This document shows positions 8,158 to 16,863 of a DNA stretch of 42,557 nt, piece by piece. The number at the start of each line of letters is the position of its first letter. The stretch's first letter is position 1. This stretch comes from Phycisphaerae bacterium (lineage in GTDB: Bacteria; Planctomycetota; Phycisphaerae; Sedimentisphaerales; Anaerobacaceae). The position numbers and the translations under genes were made by a program. The stretch lies in NCBI GenBank assembly GCA_003553245.1, contig PWDX01000155.1, positions 1 to 42,557 of the forward strand, written 5' to 3'. The notes under the pieces are model-generated. The model saw nothing but the letters and a program-made list of their open reading frames with translations. It was not told where the DNA came from and did not search any database.

Positions 8158-9231
8158 ATGAATAGCGAAATTATTCAACAAAGAGTGAGGGCGATGAGGC
8201 CGGAGCTAAAAAAGCTAAAGCTGGACGCGATGGTGTTTACCGGTAAGGCTAATGTAAGTTATGTGACAGGCTTTATGGGTGAAGACAGTTTGGCGATTGT
8301 CAGCGGGCGCGGCTGCTATTTGCTTACTGACAGCAGGTATAGCGAACAGGCAGAGGCCGAGTGTCCGAAAAGCAAGATAGTCCAGAGAAAAGGGTCGCTG
8401 GTTGCCGAGACGGCCAAGGTTGTAAATCGTCAAAAATCAATACGCACTTTGGGCGTTGAAAACACCACTTCAGTGGAATCTTATGGTAATCTGAAAAAAG
8501 CGGTTAATGCCAGGATTAAGGCTGTAGGCGGAATTGTCGAGCCGATAAGGGCGATAAAGCAGGATGCTGAGGTGAAACTGATCCGGCAAGCGGCTAAAAT
8601 CGCGGCAAAAGCATTGGAAAATACTTTGTTGGGCCTAAGGGCGGGTATAAGTGAAAACGAACTGGCTGGGCTTGTCGATTACCACATTCGCAAGCTGGGG
8701 GCAGCGGCGAGTTTTGAAACAATAGTCGCGTTCGGGGCCAATGCTTCGCGGCCTCATCATAGGCCGAGTCAGCGGAGGTTGCGCAAAGACGATACAATTC
8801 TGATTGATTTTGGGGCGGCTTTTGAGGGTTATTGCTGTGATATTACCCGTTGCTTTGGTTTTGGGCGGACTACCCAAAAGTACCGACGGATATATGAAGT
8901 GGTTAAGCAGGCTCAGGCGGCGGCTATTGATCTGGCCGCAGAAGGTGTGAAAATGAGTGAGCTTGATCGTGCTGCTCGTCAAGTAATTCGTGAGCATAAT
9001 CTGCCGGTTTTCGGGCATGGGACAGGGCATGGTCTTGGGCTGGAAGTTCATGAAATGCCGCGGATTTCGGGCAAAAGCGATGAAAAGCTGAAGGTGGGTA
9101 TGGTCTTTACTATCGAGCCGGGTGTTTATATACCCGGGCAGGCGGGCGTGCGAATTGAGGATGATATACTGATTACCCAAAACGGGTGCGAAATACTAAC
9201 CAAATGCTGCAATGTGGATGGTTGGCTCTAA
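8158..9231 (+). CDS. Xaa-Pro peptidase, M24 family
   Basis: 357 residues. A cytosolic dimetal aminopeptidase or dipeptidase that removes an N-terminal residue next to proline. An N-terminal creatinase-like domain (about 1-125) is followed by the pita-bread catalytic domain. All five metal ligands of the family appear in order: Asp in ILIDFGAAF, Asp in CCDITRCFG, His in FGHGTGHGLGLEVHE, Glu in FTIEPGVY, and Glu in VRIEDDILIT. The ATG at 8158 follows AGGAAAGG. PepP and PepQ cannot be told apart with confidence. The short length without an extra N-terminal extension is like the PepQ/YqhT type. Confidence 0.9.
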   Translation: MNSEIIQQRVRAMRPELKKLKLDAMVFTGKANVSYVTGFMGEDSLAIVSGRGCYLLTDSRYSEQAEAECPKSKIVQRKGSLVAETAKVVNRQKSIRTLGVENTTSVESYGNLKKAVNARIKAVGGIVEPIRAIKQDAEVKLIRQAAKIAAKALENTLLGLRAGISENELAGLVDYHIRKLGAAASFETIVAFGANASRPHHRPSQRRLRKDDTILIDFGAAFEGYCCDITRCFGFGRTTQKYRRIYEVVKQAQAAAIDLAAEGVKMSELDRAARQVIREHNLPVFGHGTGHGLGLEVHEMPRISGKSDEKLKVGMVFTIEPGVYIPGQAGVRIEDDILITQNGCEILTKCCNVDGWL

Positions 9232-9274
9232 ACGCCTGGGCGGTGTCGGATTAATGGGTGATATAAATTAGTCT

Positions 9275-9302
9275 TTGCTGTGAGGTATTGTTGTTTTATA
9301 AT
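9275..9302 (+). promoter_or_regulatory. Promoter of the lptB-def-fmt-rsmB operon
   Basis: TTGCTG (9275-9280) and a perfect TATAAT (9297-9302) are 16 bases apart. The lptB start at 9339 is about 30 bases downstream of the predicted transcription start. Confidence 0.65.
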
Positions 9303-9338
9303 GCCGGGCTGTAATTGTAACGAAAAAAGAGGTGTATT

Positions 9339-10115
9339 TTGAATGATATAACACTGCTTGAAACGCGGAATCTGGTCAAAAAGTATTCGGGCAGGGTTGT
9401 TGTGAATGAGATTTCGCTGCGCATAGGTCAGCGGAGTATCGTTGGTCTGCTTGGAAGGAACGGGGCAGGAAAGACAACGACCTTTCGAATGGTTATGGGG
9501 ATGATTCAGCCTGAGCAGGGCAGCGTAATCTTTGAGGGGCGCGATATTACTCGGCTTCCGATGTATAAAAGGGCTCGGCTTGGTATTGGTTATCTTTCAC
9601 AGGAGCCGAGTATCTTTCAGCGTCTGAGTGTGCGAGATAACCTATACGCGATATTAGAGACAATGGCTTTGACGAAGTCGGAGCGGATGCGGCGAGCGGA
9701 GTCTCTTATCGAGCGGTTTGCCCTGACAGAGGTTGCGGATTCACAGGGTCGGTTTTTATCCGGCGGTGAGCGAAGAAAGCTGGAAATTGCCCGTGCGATG
9801 ATAACGGATCCTTCGCTGATATTGCTTGATGAGCCTTTCAGCGGTGTCGATCCGATAGCTGTGGAGGATCTTCAGGAAGAGATTCGTCGGCTGCATGATT
9901 CGGGGGTGAGTATTCTTATTACTGATCATAATGTGGAAAGGACACTGGAAGTCGTCGATAAGGCCTATATTGTCGATCACGGCAAAGTAATCGGCGCCGG
10001 TTCGCCGAAGGAGATTGTGAACAATGAGTTGGTGATTAAGAACTATCTTGGGCGTTCGCTGGCGCACCGCCAGTTCGATTCTTCCGATCAGAATTTCGAA
10101 AATGTCGAGGATTGA
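9339..10115 (+). CDS. lptB: LPS export ABC transporter ATP-binding protein
   Basis: 258 residues. It is the cytosolic ATPase that powers lipopolysaccharide extraction by the LptBFG complex. Walker A is GRNGAGKTT, the signature is LSGGERRKLEIARAM, Walker B is LILLDEPFSGVDP, and the switch histidine is in LITDHNVERTL. The run DEPFSGVDPIAV is typical of LptB rather than of branched amino-acid transporters. The start is TTG at 9339 with AGAGGTG upstream. No lptF, lptG, lptA or lptC is in the window, so its partners are elsewhere. It heads an operon with the def-fmt-rsmB translation genes. An outer-membrane organism is implied. Confidence 0.9.
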   Translation: MNDITLLETRNLVKKYSGRVVVNEISLRIGQRSIVGLLGRNGAGKTTTFRMVMGMIQPEQGSVIFEGRDITRLPMYKRARLGIGYLSQEPSIFQRLSVRDNLYAILETMALTKSERMRRAESLIERFALTEVADSQGRFLSGGERRKLEIARAMITDPSLILLDEPFSGVDPIAVEDLQEEIRRLHDSGVSILITDHNVERTLEVVDKAYIVDHGKVIGAGSPKEIVNNELVIKNYLGRSLAHRQFDSSDQNFENVED

Positions 10116-10128
10116 CGGAGCTGAAAAT

Positions 10129-10650
10129 ATGGCGGAAATTAACCCAGATAAATGCAGAATGACTCGTTATCCTGTGTCGGTGCTGACTCGGCCTGCTGAA
10201 CCGGTGGAGCGGATTGATGATAATATCCGTGAATTGGTCGAGAGGATGACGGATTTGATGATAAAGCATAAGGGTATTGGTTTTGCGGCTCCTCAGGCGG
10301 GTGTGGCTTTGCAGATTTTTATCGTATCGCTTCAGAGCGACAGAAAGAATCGTAAAGTGTTTATTAATCCGACCGTCAAAGTCGCAGGTGACCTCGAGCC
10401 GGCAGAGGAGGGGTGTTTGAGCGTTCCGAATGTTTATACGAAAATACGCAGATATAACCGCTGCACTGTTACGGCTATGGACTTGGAGGGCAGGGCTTTC
10501 ACAGAAGAGGCCGAGGGCCTTTACGCAAGGTGTATCCAGCATGAATACGATCATATTCAAGGGATGACTATTGTTCAGAAGATGTCTTCGACTGCTCGTA
10601 TCGCTAATCGCAAGCAGTTGAAAAAGCTTCAGCAGGACGAGGGGATGTAG
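10129..10650 (+). CDS. def: Peptide deformylase
   Basis: 173 residues from the chosen start. It removes the formyl group from the first methionine of new proteins, as a cytosolic metalloenzyme working at the ribosome exit. The three family motifs are present: GIGFAAPQAGV, EGCLSVPNVY (metal Cys) and QHEYDHIQG (two metal His and the catalytic Glu). The ATG at 10129 has GGAG eight bases upstream and gives a normal family length. The frame is open further upstream into lptB, but that part is not conserved. The fmt start follows after 3 bases, so the enzymes that add and remove the formyl group are made together. Confidence 0.95.
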   Translation: MAEINPDKCRMTRYPVSVLTRPAEPVERIDDNIRELVERMTDLMIKHKGIGFAAPQAGVALQIFIVSLQSDRKNRKVFINPTVKVAGDLEPAEEGCLSVPNVYTKIRRYNRCTVTAMDLEGRAFTEEAEGLYARCIQHEYDHIQGMTIVQKMSSTARIANRKQLKKLQQDEGM

Positions 10651-10653
10651 CCT

Positions 10654-11604
10654 ATGCGTATGGTTTATATGGGCAGCGGGGAGTTAGGCTTGAACTGCCT
10701 TGACGCTGTTTTAGAATCGGAGCATGAGCTTTGTCTGATAGTAACGCAACCTGCTCGGCGTGGCGGTCGTGGGCGTAAGCCTCAGCCAACAGCCGTGGCA
10801 CAGTGGGCGCAGCGCAACGGTGTTGCATGTATTGAGGCCGATGATGTGAACTGCGAAGCGATTGTCGATGCGATCGCCGCAGAAAAACCCGACCTGATAC
10901 TGGTGATCGCTTTCGGACAGTTCATAGGTAAGTCTATCAGGGAAATGCCGCCAAAAGGATGTATCAATGTCCATGCTTCGCTTTTGCCGAAGTATCGAGG
11001 GGCGGCTCCTATTAACAGGGCGATTGTAAACGGTGAAAAGGAAACGGGAGTTAGTATTATCACCGTTATGAAAAAGATGGATGCCGGGGATATAATATCC
11101 TTGGCGAAGACGCCGATATATTCGGAGGATACGGCAGGGAGCTTGCATGCCAGGCTGGCAGAGTTGGCGGCTCCTTTGTTGATTGAAACATTGGGTGATA
11201 TTGAAAACGGCAGTGCAAATTATGTCCGGCAGGATGAGTCGCAGGTGACATTTGCCCCAAAGATGAAAAAATCGGATGGTTATATCGATTTTTCAGAGTC
11301 GGCTGAAGCTGTCAAAAGAAAGATTCATGGTTTCTGGCCTTGGCCCGGTGCCGCGGCAGATTATGTCTCACAAGACGGTCAACGGTGCGTGCGGGTTACT
11401 TTTGCCAATGCGAAATGTTGGGATTATGCTAACTGTGAATTGCAACCCGGTATGTTGGATGAAAATCTGCATATTGTTTGCGGCAGGGGGGCTCTGGAAA
11501 TTATTGAAATTAAGCCTCAGGGGTCAGGATTGATGAGTTATGCGGATTTTGTGAACGGCCGACACCTTCGGCCCGGTGATATGTTCATCAAGATAGAGCA
11601 TTGA
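10654..11604 (+). CDS. fmt: Methionyl-tRNA formyltransferase
   Basis: 316 residues. It transfers a formyl group from 10-formyl-tetrahydrofolate to Met-tRNA(fMet). The N-terminal Rossmann fold begins MVYMGSGELG. The folate-binding and catalytic stretch INVHASLLPKYRGAAPINRA contains the conserved Asn, His and Asp-region pattern, with DAGDII downstream. A C-terminal OB-like domain starts near residue 205. Its stop codon overlaps the rsmB start by one base (TGATG). Confidence 0.95.
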   Translation: MRMVYMGSGELGLNCLDAVLESEHELCLIVTQPARRGGRGRKPQPTAVAQWAQRNGVACIEADDVNCEAIVDAIAAEKPDLILVIAFGQFIGKSIREMPPKGCINVHASLLPKYRGAAPINRAIVNGEKETGVSIITVMKKMDAGDIISLAKTPIYSEDTAGSLHARLAELAAPLLIETLGDIENGSANYVRQDESQVTFAPKMKKSDGYIDFSESAEAVKRKIHGFWPWPGAAADYVSQDGQRCVRVTFANAKCWDYANCELQPGMLDENLHIVCGRGALEIIEIKPQGSGLMSYADFVNGRHLRPGDMFIKIEH

Positions 11605-12977
11605 TGGCGGCGTCTTTTCAAAACGCAAGAGCGATAGCTTCGCAGGCACTGAATCGAGCTGAATCTCGGAGGCTTCCGGCTTCGACAACGCTTGAGCCGT
11701 TGCTTGGGCGAACGGATCGGCCTCAGCAGGCGACGGATTTAGTGTTTGGGACAATTCGCAACCGTTTGGCAATTGATAATCTTATCAGCCAATTAGCTAA
11801 CTGTCCTGTTAATCGGATTTCGCAGAAAATTCTGACGGTGTTGCGTATAGGAACTTATGAGCTTGTGTATAATGTTGAGACGCCGGAATATTCAGCGGTT
11901 GACGAGGCTGTGGAGCTAGGCAAAATGGTTGGGGGCAGAAAGCAGGGCGGTTTTGTAAATGCTGTGTTGCGAAATATCCAGCGGGCGATTGTCGAGCGAA
12001 ATATAAATCTGCAAAACGCCAAAATGAAAAGGACTCTGCCCAGGGATTTAAATACAGGATGCCAGTTTGACAGGGAAATTCTGCCTGATGCTGAAAGGGA
12101 GCCGGTTGAATATTATAATTTGGCTTTTTCGCTGCCGAAATTTGTGGTTTCACAGTGGCTGGATTATTTCGGCTCCAAGCGTACTAAAAGTATTTGTTTT
12201 GCTTGCAATCGCAAACCATCGATTTATCTGCGGCCTAATCCGTTAAAGACAGAGCAAATGGATTTATGGGCGGGGCTGGTTGCGGCGAATGTTAAAGCAG
12301 AGGCTCTTGAGGGCTGGCCGCTTGTTCGCCTTGAAGGTCCGGCTCATATCAGTTCGCTGGCGGGTTTCGAGCAGGGGCATTTTACCGTTCAGGATTATTC
12401 AGCATATCAGCCGGTGGCTCTGCTGGATCCCCAAGCCGGCAAGAAGATTCTGGATTTTTGTTCGGCTCCGGGCACTAAGACCACTCAACTGGCAGAGGCG
12501 ACAGGGGACAGCGGGCGTATAATAGCCACCGATACGGACTCGATGCGTCTGAAGAAAGTTAGTGAGAATGTTAAGCGGCTTGGGTTAAGAAGTGTGGAGG
12601 TGATGGATTTCGATAAGTTCGATAATGAGGCAGGGCGGCTTGGGCCTTTTGATTATATTTTGTTGGATGTGCCGTGTTCAAACACCGCAGTATTGTCACG
12701 CCGGCCAGAGGCGCGTTATCGGATCACCCGCAAATCGCTGACGGGGATATTAAAGACTCAGGCAGATCTTCTTGAAATCGCGGTTTCATTACTGTCACCG
12801 GAGGGTAGGATATGTTACAGTACTTGTGCGCTGCTGCCTGATGAAAACCATTGTATGGTCGAGAAATTTTTAGCAGAGCATAGTGATTTTAAGCTGGAAG
12901 CCGATAAGCTGACGGTTCCGATGGCCGATGCGCCTGATCATGACGGTGGTTACGCAGCGGTTCTGGTCAGAGAATGA
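11604..12977 (+). CDS. rsmB: 16S rRNA (cytosine(967)-C(5))-methyltransferase
   Basis: 457 residues. An N-terminal NusB-like RNA-binding domain (about 1-140) is followed by an SAM-dependent m5C methyltransferase. The SAM motif is DFCSAPGTKTTQLAE. The two cysteines of the mechanism lie in LDVPCSNTAVLSRRPE and CYSTCALLPDEN. The ATG at 11604 overlaps the fmt stop by one base, as expected for translational coupling. Residues 140-175 look like a slightly enlarged linker. It is the last gene of the lptB-def-fmt-rsmB operon. Confidence 0.92.
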   Translation: MAASFQNARAIASQALNRAESRRLPASTTLEPLLGRTDRPQQATDLVFGTIRNRLAIDNLISQLANCPVNRISQKILTVLRIGTYELVYNVETPEYSAVDEAVELGKMVGGRKQGGFVNAVLRNIQRAIVERNINLQNAKMKRTLPRDLNTGCQFDREILPDAEREPVEYYNLAFSLPKFVVSQWLDYFGSKRTKSICFACNRKPSIYLRPNPLKTEQMDLWAGLVAANVKAEALEGWPLVRLEGPAHISSLAGFEQGHFTVQDYSAYQPVALLDPQAGKKILDFCSAPGTKTTQLAEATGDSGRIIATDTDSMRLKKVSENVKRLGLRSVEVMDFDKFDNEAGRLGPFDYILLDVPCSNTAVLSRRPEARYRITRKSLTGILKTQADLLEIAVSLLSPEGRICYSTCALLPDENHCMVEKFLAEHSDFKLEADKLTVPMADAPDHDGGYAAVLVRE

Positions 12978-13067
12978 ACAGCGGCGATTTGCGATGATTT
13001 TTGGGCTTTTAATAATTGGCTTTTACGCAGATGGTTAGAATAGCAGAGTAATTTTCGGGGATAAGCA

Positions 13068-14243
13068 ATGAGAATAGCGTACTTTGACTGCCAGGCCGGC
13101 GCCGGCGGCGACATGATAACGGCAGCTATGCTGGACGCCGGTCTTGATGAGCATTACCTACAAGAGCAGCTTGGAAGCCTTGGTTTAGAGGGTCTAAGGA
13201 TAAGTGTCGAGAAAACCAGCCGCTGCGGGATAGGTGCGCTTAAGTTTACGCCGGTTGCTCCTGCGCAACATAACCATCGGAATTTGTCGGATATAACCGA
13301 GATTATAGAGGTAAGCGATATTGAGCAGGAGGCGAAAGAGCTTGCGGTGAAAATATTCCGGAGGCTTGCTGAGGCGGAAGCATTTGTTCATAAAACAAGC
13401 ATCGATGAAGTTCACTTTCATGAAGTGGGGGCAATAGATTCTATCGCGGATATTGTCTCGGCGGCTGTGGGTTATTGTGCGCTGGGTATTGAAAAGCTGT
13501 ATTGCTCCGGCCTTAGCGTTGGCGGGGGGACTGTTAAAACCGAGCATGGGATTTTGCCTGTTCCCGCTCCGGCTACGGCGTGGCTTGTGGAAAATGTGCC
13601 GGTCAAAGGCGGGCCAATTGAAAAGGAACTGCTTACGCCTACGGCGGCGGCGATTTTGACGACGCTGGCAGATGGTTTTGGTCCTATGCCGGAGATGAGT
13701 ATAGAGGCTGCCGGATACGGTGCCGGTTCACTGGATCCTGGTGATTTTCCGAATATAGCGCGGCTGTTTATCGGGACATCTGCTAAGCAGACGGTGGATT
13801 GCGACAGCGTGGTATTGCTTGAGAGCAATGTTGATGATGTAAGTGGGGAAGCGATAGGTTATGCGAGGGGTTTGTTGGAAAAAGCGGGGGCTTTGGATGT
13901 TTATACAACGGCTATTAACATGAAAAATAACAGGCCCGGTGTGAAGCTTTCGGTTATGGCAAAGGCCGAGGATGTAAAAGAGCTTGAAGAGATTATCTTT
14001 CGGCAGGGCCTCACATTCGGGATTCGGCGGCAGGTAATGTCTCGCAGTGTGCTTGGCCGGCGATTTGAGAAAGTGCAAACCGACTTCGGAGTGATAGGGA
14101 TAAAAGTCGGGTCTTTGTATGGTGAAGATATAACATTCAAAGCCGAATACGCTGATTGTGCGGCTGCGGCTGAATCTAATAATGTTTCACTAAAGACTGT
14201 TGCCGAGGCGGCGATTGAGGCATACTCTAAAATACAAAAATAG
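13068..14243 (+). CDS. larC: Nickel-pincer cofactor biosynthesis protein LarC
   Basis: 391 residues. LarC is a CTP-dependent cyclometallase that inserts nickel into the pincer cofactor of lactate racemase-type enzymes. The family N-terminus YFDCQAGAGGDM is clear. The region DEVHFHEVGAIDSIADIVS carries the histidine cluster, and the C-terminal domain has LESNVDDVSGEAIGYA. In Lactobacillus the gene is split by a programmed frameshift; here it is one uninterrupted frame. larA, larB and larE are not in the window, so the cofactor's target enzyme is unknown. The gene starts 90 bases after rsmB and has a weak ribosome site (GGGGATAAGCA). Confidence 0.92.
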   Translation: MRIAYFDCQAGAGGDMITAAMLDAGLDEHYLQEQLGSLGLEGLRISVEKTSRCGIGALKFTPVAPAQHNHRNLSDITEIIEVSDIEQEAKELAVKIFRRLAEAEAFVHKTSIDEVHFHEVGAIDSIADIVSAAVGYCALGIEKLYCSGLSVGGGTVKTEHGILPVPAPATAWLVENVPVKGGPIEKELLTPTAAAILTTLADGFGPMPEMSIEAAGYGAGSLDPGDFPNIARLFIGTSAKQTVDCDSVVLLESNVDDVSGEAIGYARGLLEKAGALDVYTTAINMKNNRPGVKLSVMAKAEDVKELEEIIFRQGLTFGIRRQVMSRSVLGRRFEKVQTDFGVIGIKVGSLYGEDITFKAEYADCAAAAESNNVSLKTVAEAAIEAYSKIQK

Positions 14244-14251
14244 AATATGAG

Positions 14252-14289
14252 GGCTGATCAAACAGTTGCGGTTGTCTTGCGTATCAGCC
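14252..14289. repeat. Inverted repeat upstream of the GGCT fusion gene
   Basis: GGCTGAT (14252-14258) and ATCAGCC (14283-14289) are perfect inverted copies 24 bases apart, in the gap between larC and the next gene. It could be an operator or an mRNA stem; no U tract follows. Confidence 0.35.
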
Positions 14290-14326
14290 GAGGGTGTATA
14301 TTGTATAGAGATGCGGGAAAATACGA

Positions 14327-16312
14327 ATGAAACTGCCTTTTGTTAAAAATTCGCAACGCAGGCCCAAGACGAATCTCTTTGTTTACGGGTCACTCATTGA
14401 GCCTCAGATATTCAAATCTGTGTGCGGTTTGAGTTTTACTTTTGATCCCCACGAGGTTGATAAGGATACTTTGTGGGCAGAACCAGCATTTTTGCCTGGT
14501 TACAGAAAGATGACGCCTGATAATGTTTATTGTTACGGAGTTAAAGAATCTTCTTCTCGGATAGAAGGTTTTGTTATTCACGGCGTTCCTAAAAAGGCGA
14601 TGGATGAAATTGACTGGTATGAAGGCAGCCGATATAAGCCTGAGATAATTGAGGTTAATACCGCCGGTGACACTGTCGAGGCTAAGGCCTATCTGGTAAG
14701 CCCCGAATCGATGAAGAAGCATTTCGGCGATCGATTCCATGTGAACCTAATCCACGAGTTATGGCTGCGTAAGCGTATTGAAAACTTTATTCATGAAAAT
14801 ATTCGACCTGGCGATGAAAGCGCTGATGCGGATGCAGAGCGACGCGCAGACCGTGAGTTGCTCGCGACGACCGAGCGTGATCTTGTAATGACGCATTATA
14901 ATGTCGATCCTTTCAGTGATTATTATCTGAAGTATGAGCTTGACAGGCCCAGGCCGAGCATAAAACAGCTTTATGAGGATCCCGAAGCAAGGCCGTTTGT
15001 TCCGAATTATCTTGGCCTTGTGATACGGCATGTTCTGTTGGACCAGCTTGATGAGAAAATTCACGACCGCTATCGGTACGAACTTGAACGAATGTACACT
15101 TCGGACAGGTACTTCAAGCGAAGCATTGGTTTACTTGCGGCTCTGCAGATGATGAACGCTTACAAGCCCGCGGTAGATATGGTTGTTGAGCAGGGGCTTA
15201 AAACGGGGGGAGCCATGCCGGTTAAGGCCGAAGCTGATAAGTATAACCTGTTTGATTACATAAAATACGCGGTCAAGGCGGCGGACAGCCTGTTTGATTC
15301 TCGTGTGGCGTGGTCTTATCTGAAACGCATCCGTTCTAACCTTCAGCCGGGGCTTACTCCCCTTGGAATGGAGGTTGAATTGAGCAATATTGGTTCCACA
15401 GCAGTTACCGCTGAAAGTGATTATCAGAAATCCAATGACCCCGAATATGACGGTTTCAAGTATTTTTATGATTTTAAACTTGATGTTTTGTCCTGGAAAC
15501 TTGGCGGTTATATTGATGATCACAGCGGCCAAATGGGAACTTCGCGGCGATTCGGTTTTCTGGAGCTTGCGCCGGGCAGGTTAAATGTCAACAAAGCATT
15601 GTCGCGTCCGGCTACTGCTGATCCATGGCTTTTGAATCAGTTGATACATGAGATAGTGGCTTTTTACGGTGTTAAGCCGCATAGTCTGCACTTGTCATTT
15701 CAGTTGCGAAAACGGCAGATAAACAATCAGCGTGTTTTACCGCTGGATTATGTCAAATGTCTGCTGGTTCTGGGAGGCGGCCTGGAGCAGAGAAATACTG
15801 GGAGATTGTGGGTTTCAAGGCTCAGCCAAGATGAGATAACGCGACGTGATTTTGGAGAAGAACTTATCTTTGCTCGTACGAGCAAGCGTAGCTGGTTTTT
15901 ACCTTTCGATGATATTGGCGAGCGTACTCCGCCCCAAGCCACAACCCACATTCAGCAGTACAAGTTTATTCGCCTGGATATGCGCGCTAACTATGAGCCA
16001 TTGATACTGGGACTGAAAGGTTTGCAGCTTTCATACAACCCTGGCGACTATCTGAGTGCTGAGCAGTTGAAGAAAAATCCGGAACTTCGCCGTGATTATC
16101 AGGAGTTGCGAAAATGGGCAAATGAGCCGACTCCGATTGACAAGGCGGTTATTAAGGAATTTCTTCGGACGATACATAAAGGACTTATGAATGAGCGTCA
16201 TCACAAGCCAGCCCATAAGCTTCATTATATTCGTTGGGCAATGAATTCGCTTGATGTTCAGTTGCGGTTGTTTAATAAGAAGCTTAAGGCACAAGGGATC
16301 AAAGCTTCGTAA
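14327..16312 (+). CDS. GGCT-like domain fused to an amidoligase-like region (function unknown)
   Basis: 661 residues, no signal peptide. Residues 15-125 match gamma-glutamylcyclotransferase/AIG2-like proteins: LFVYGSLIEPQ at the start and IDWYEGSRYKPEIIEV around the conserved Glu-Gly (99-100). Residues 130-340 are mostly helical and unrecognised. Residues 345-560 contain GMEVELS (347-353), GFLELAPGR (410-418), HSLHLSFQLRKR (452-463) and FIRLDMRANYE (547-557). This order of acidic, His and Arg strands recalls glutamine-synthetase-like COOH-NH2 ligases (amidoligases), which are known to occur with GGCT domains. That second assignment is an inference. The combination would suit a pathway that makes and opens amide-linked peptides or isopeptides. 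The downstream NUDIX gene is convergent. Confidence 0.6.
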   Translation: MKLPFVKNSQRRPKTNLFVYGSLIEPQIFKSVCGLSFTFDPHEVDKDTLWAEPAFLPGYRKMTPDNVYCYGVKESSSRIEGFVIHGVPKKAMDEIDWYEGSRYKPEIIEVNTAGDTVEAKAYLVSPESMKKHFGDRFHVNLIHELWLRKRIENFIHENIRPGDESADADAERRADRELLATTERDLVMTHYNVDPFSDYYLKYELDRPRPSIKQLYEDPEARPFVPNYLGLVIRHVLLDQLDEKIHDRYRYELERMYTSDRYFKRSIGLLAALQMMNAYKPAVDMVVEQGLKTGGAMPVKAEADKYNLFDYIKYAVKAADSLFDSRVAWSYLKRIRSNLQPGLTPLGMEVELSNIGSTAVTAESDYQKSNDPEYDGFKYFYDFKLDVLSWKLGGYIDDHSGQMGTSRRFGFLELAPGRLNVNKALSRPATADPWLLNQLIHEIVAFYGVKPHSLHLSFQLRKRQINNQRVLPLDYVKCLLVLGGGLEQRNTGRLWVSRLSQDEITRRDFGEELIFARTSKRSWFLPFDDIGERTPPQATTHIQQYKFIRLDMRANYEPLILGLKGLQLSYNPGDYLSAEQLKKNPELRRDYQELRKWANEPTPIDKAVIKEFLRTIHKGLMNERHHKPAHKLHYIRWAMNSLDVQLRLFNKKLKAQGIKAS

Positions 16313-16318
16313 AAGATG

Positions 16319-16783
16319 TCATTTTGGAGTTTTTTGCCGGTCAAGAAACCATTCTTTGGCCTTTTGGATTACTTCGTTATGGTCAAAAGCGAGGTTTTCG
16401 GGGAGTTTATCTATTTCGAACCAACGAGCCGCTTTGGCGTCTGACGCACCTTTTACCTCGGTTTCATCGGTGGCGACACCAGCATAAACTACGGTGATGT
16501 TCCTGCCGCGAGGGTCTCTTCCGGGGGTGCCGAATGTTGCAAGTTGACAGAGTTTTATATTTTTTAGCCCGGTTTCTTCGGTTAGTTCACGAGCTGCGGC
16601 GTCGGGCAGGTCTTCGTTCATATCCACGAAACCGCCCGGCAGCGCCCAGCAGTCTTTGAAAGGTGCACTGCCCCGCTGAATAAGCAGTATATACGGCTTA
16701 TGGTATTTAATCGCAAAAACGGCGGCATCTACAGTAACCATCGGTCGGGGGAACTTGTAGCAGTATTGGTGGTTTTCTCCCAT
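16319..16783 (-). CDS. NUDIX hydrolase (ADP-ribose pyrophosphatase-like)
   Basis: 154 residues. The Nudix box is complete: GGFVDMNEDLPDAA followed directly by ARELTEETGL, giving the G-x5-E-x7-REUxEExGU pattern. The N-terminal YKFPRPMVTVDAAVF and the tail FGTPGRDPRGRNITVVY are typical of the COG1051 ADP-ribose pyrophosphatase group. There is no DNA-binding domain, so it is not an NrtR regulator. It lies 80 bases downstream of the FHA gene on the same strand and may share its promoter. Confidence 0.88.
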   Translation of the reverse strand: MGENHQYCYKFPRPMVTVDAAVFAIKYHKPYILLIQRGSAPFKDCWALPGGFVDMNEDLPDAAARELTEETGLKNIKLCQLATFGTPGRDPRGRNITVVYAGVATDETEVKGASDAKAARWFEIDKLPENLAFDHNEVIQKAKEWFLDRQKTPK

Positions 16784-16863
16784 GACTTTGTGTTTTTCTG
16801 ATTACAAAGTTATTTATAATGATACAAACCAAGCCAGTTACCATAGCAACGCATAAGCTGTTA

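Noticed and set aside
10048-10128. Extended deformylase start inside lptB
   Set aside because: It overlaps lptB by 68 bases and is not part of the deformylase fold. The ATG at 10129 has a well-spaced GGAG.
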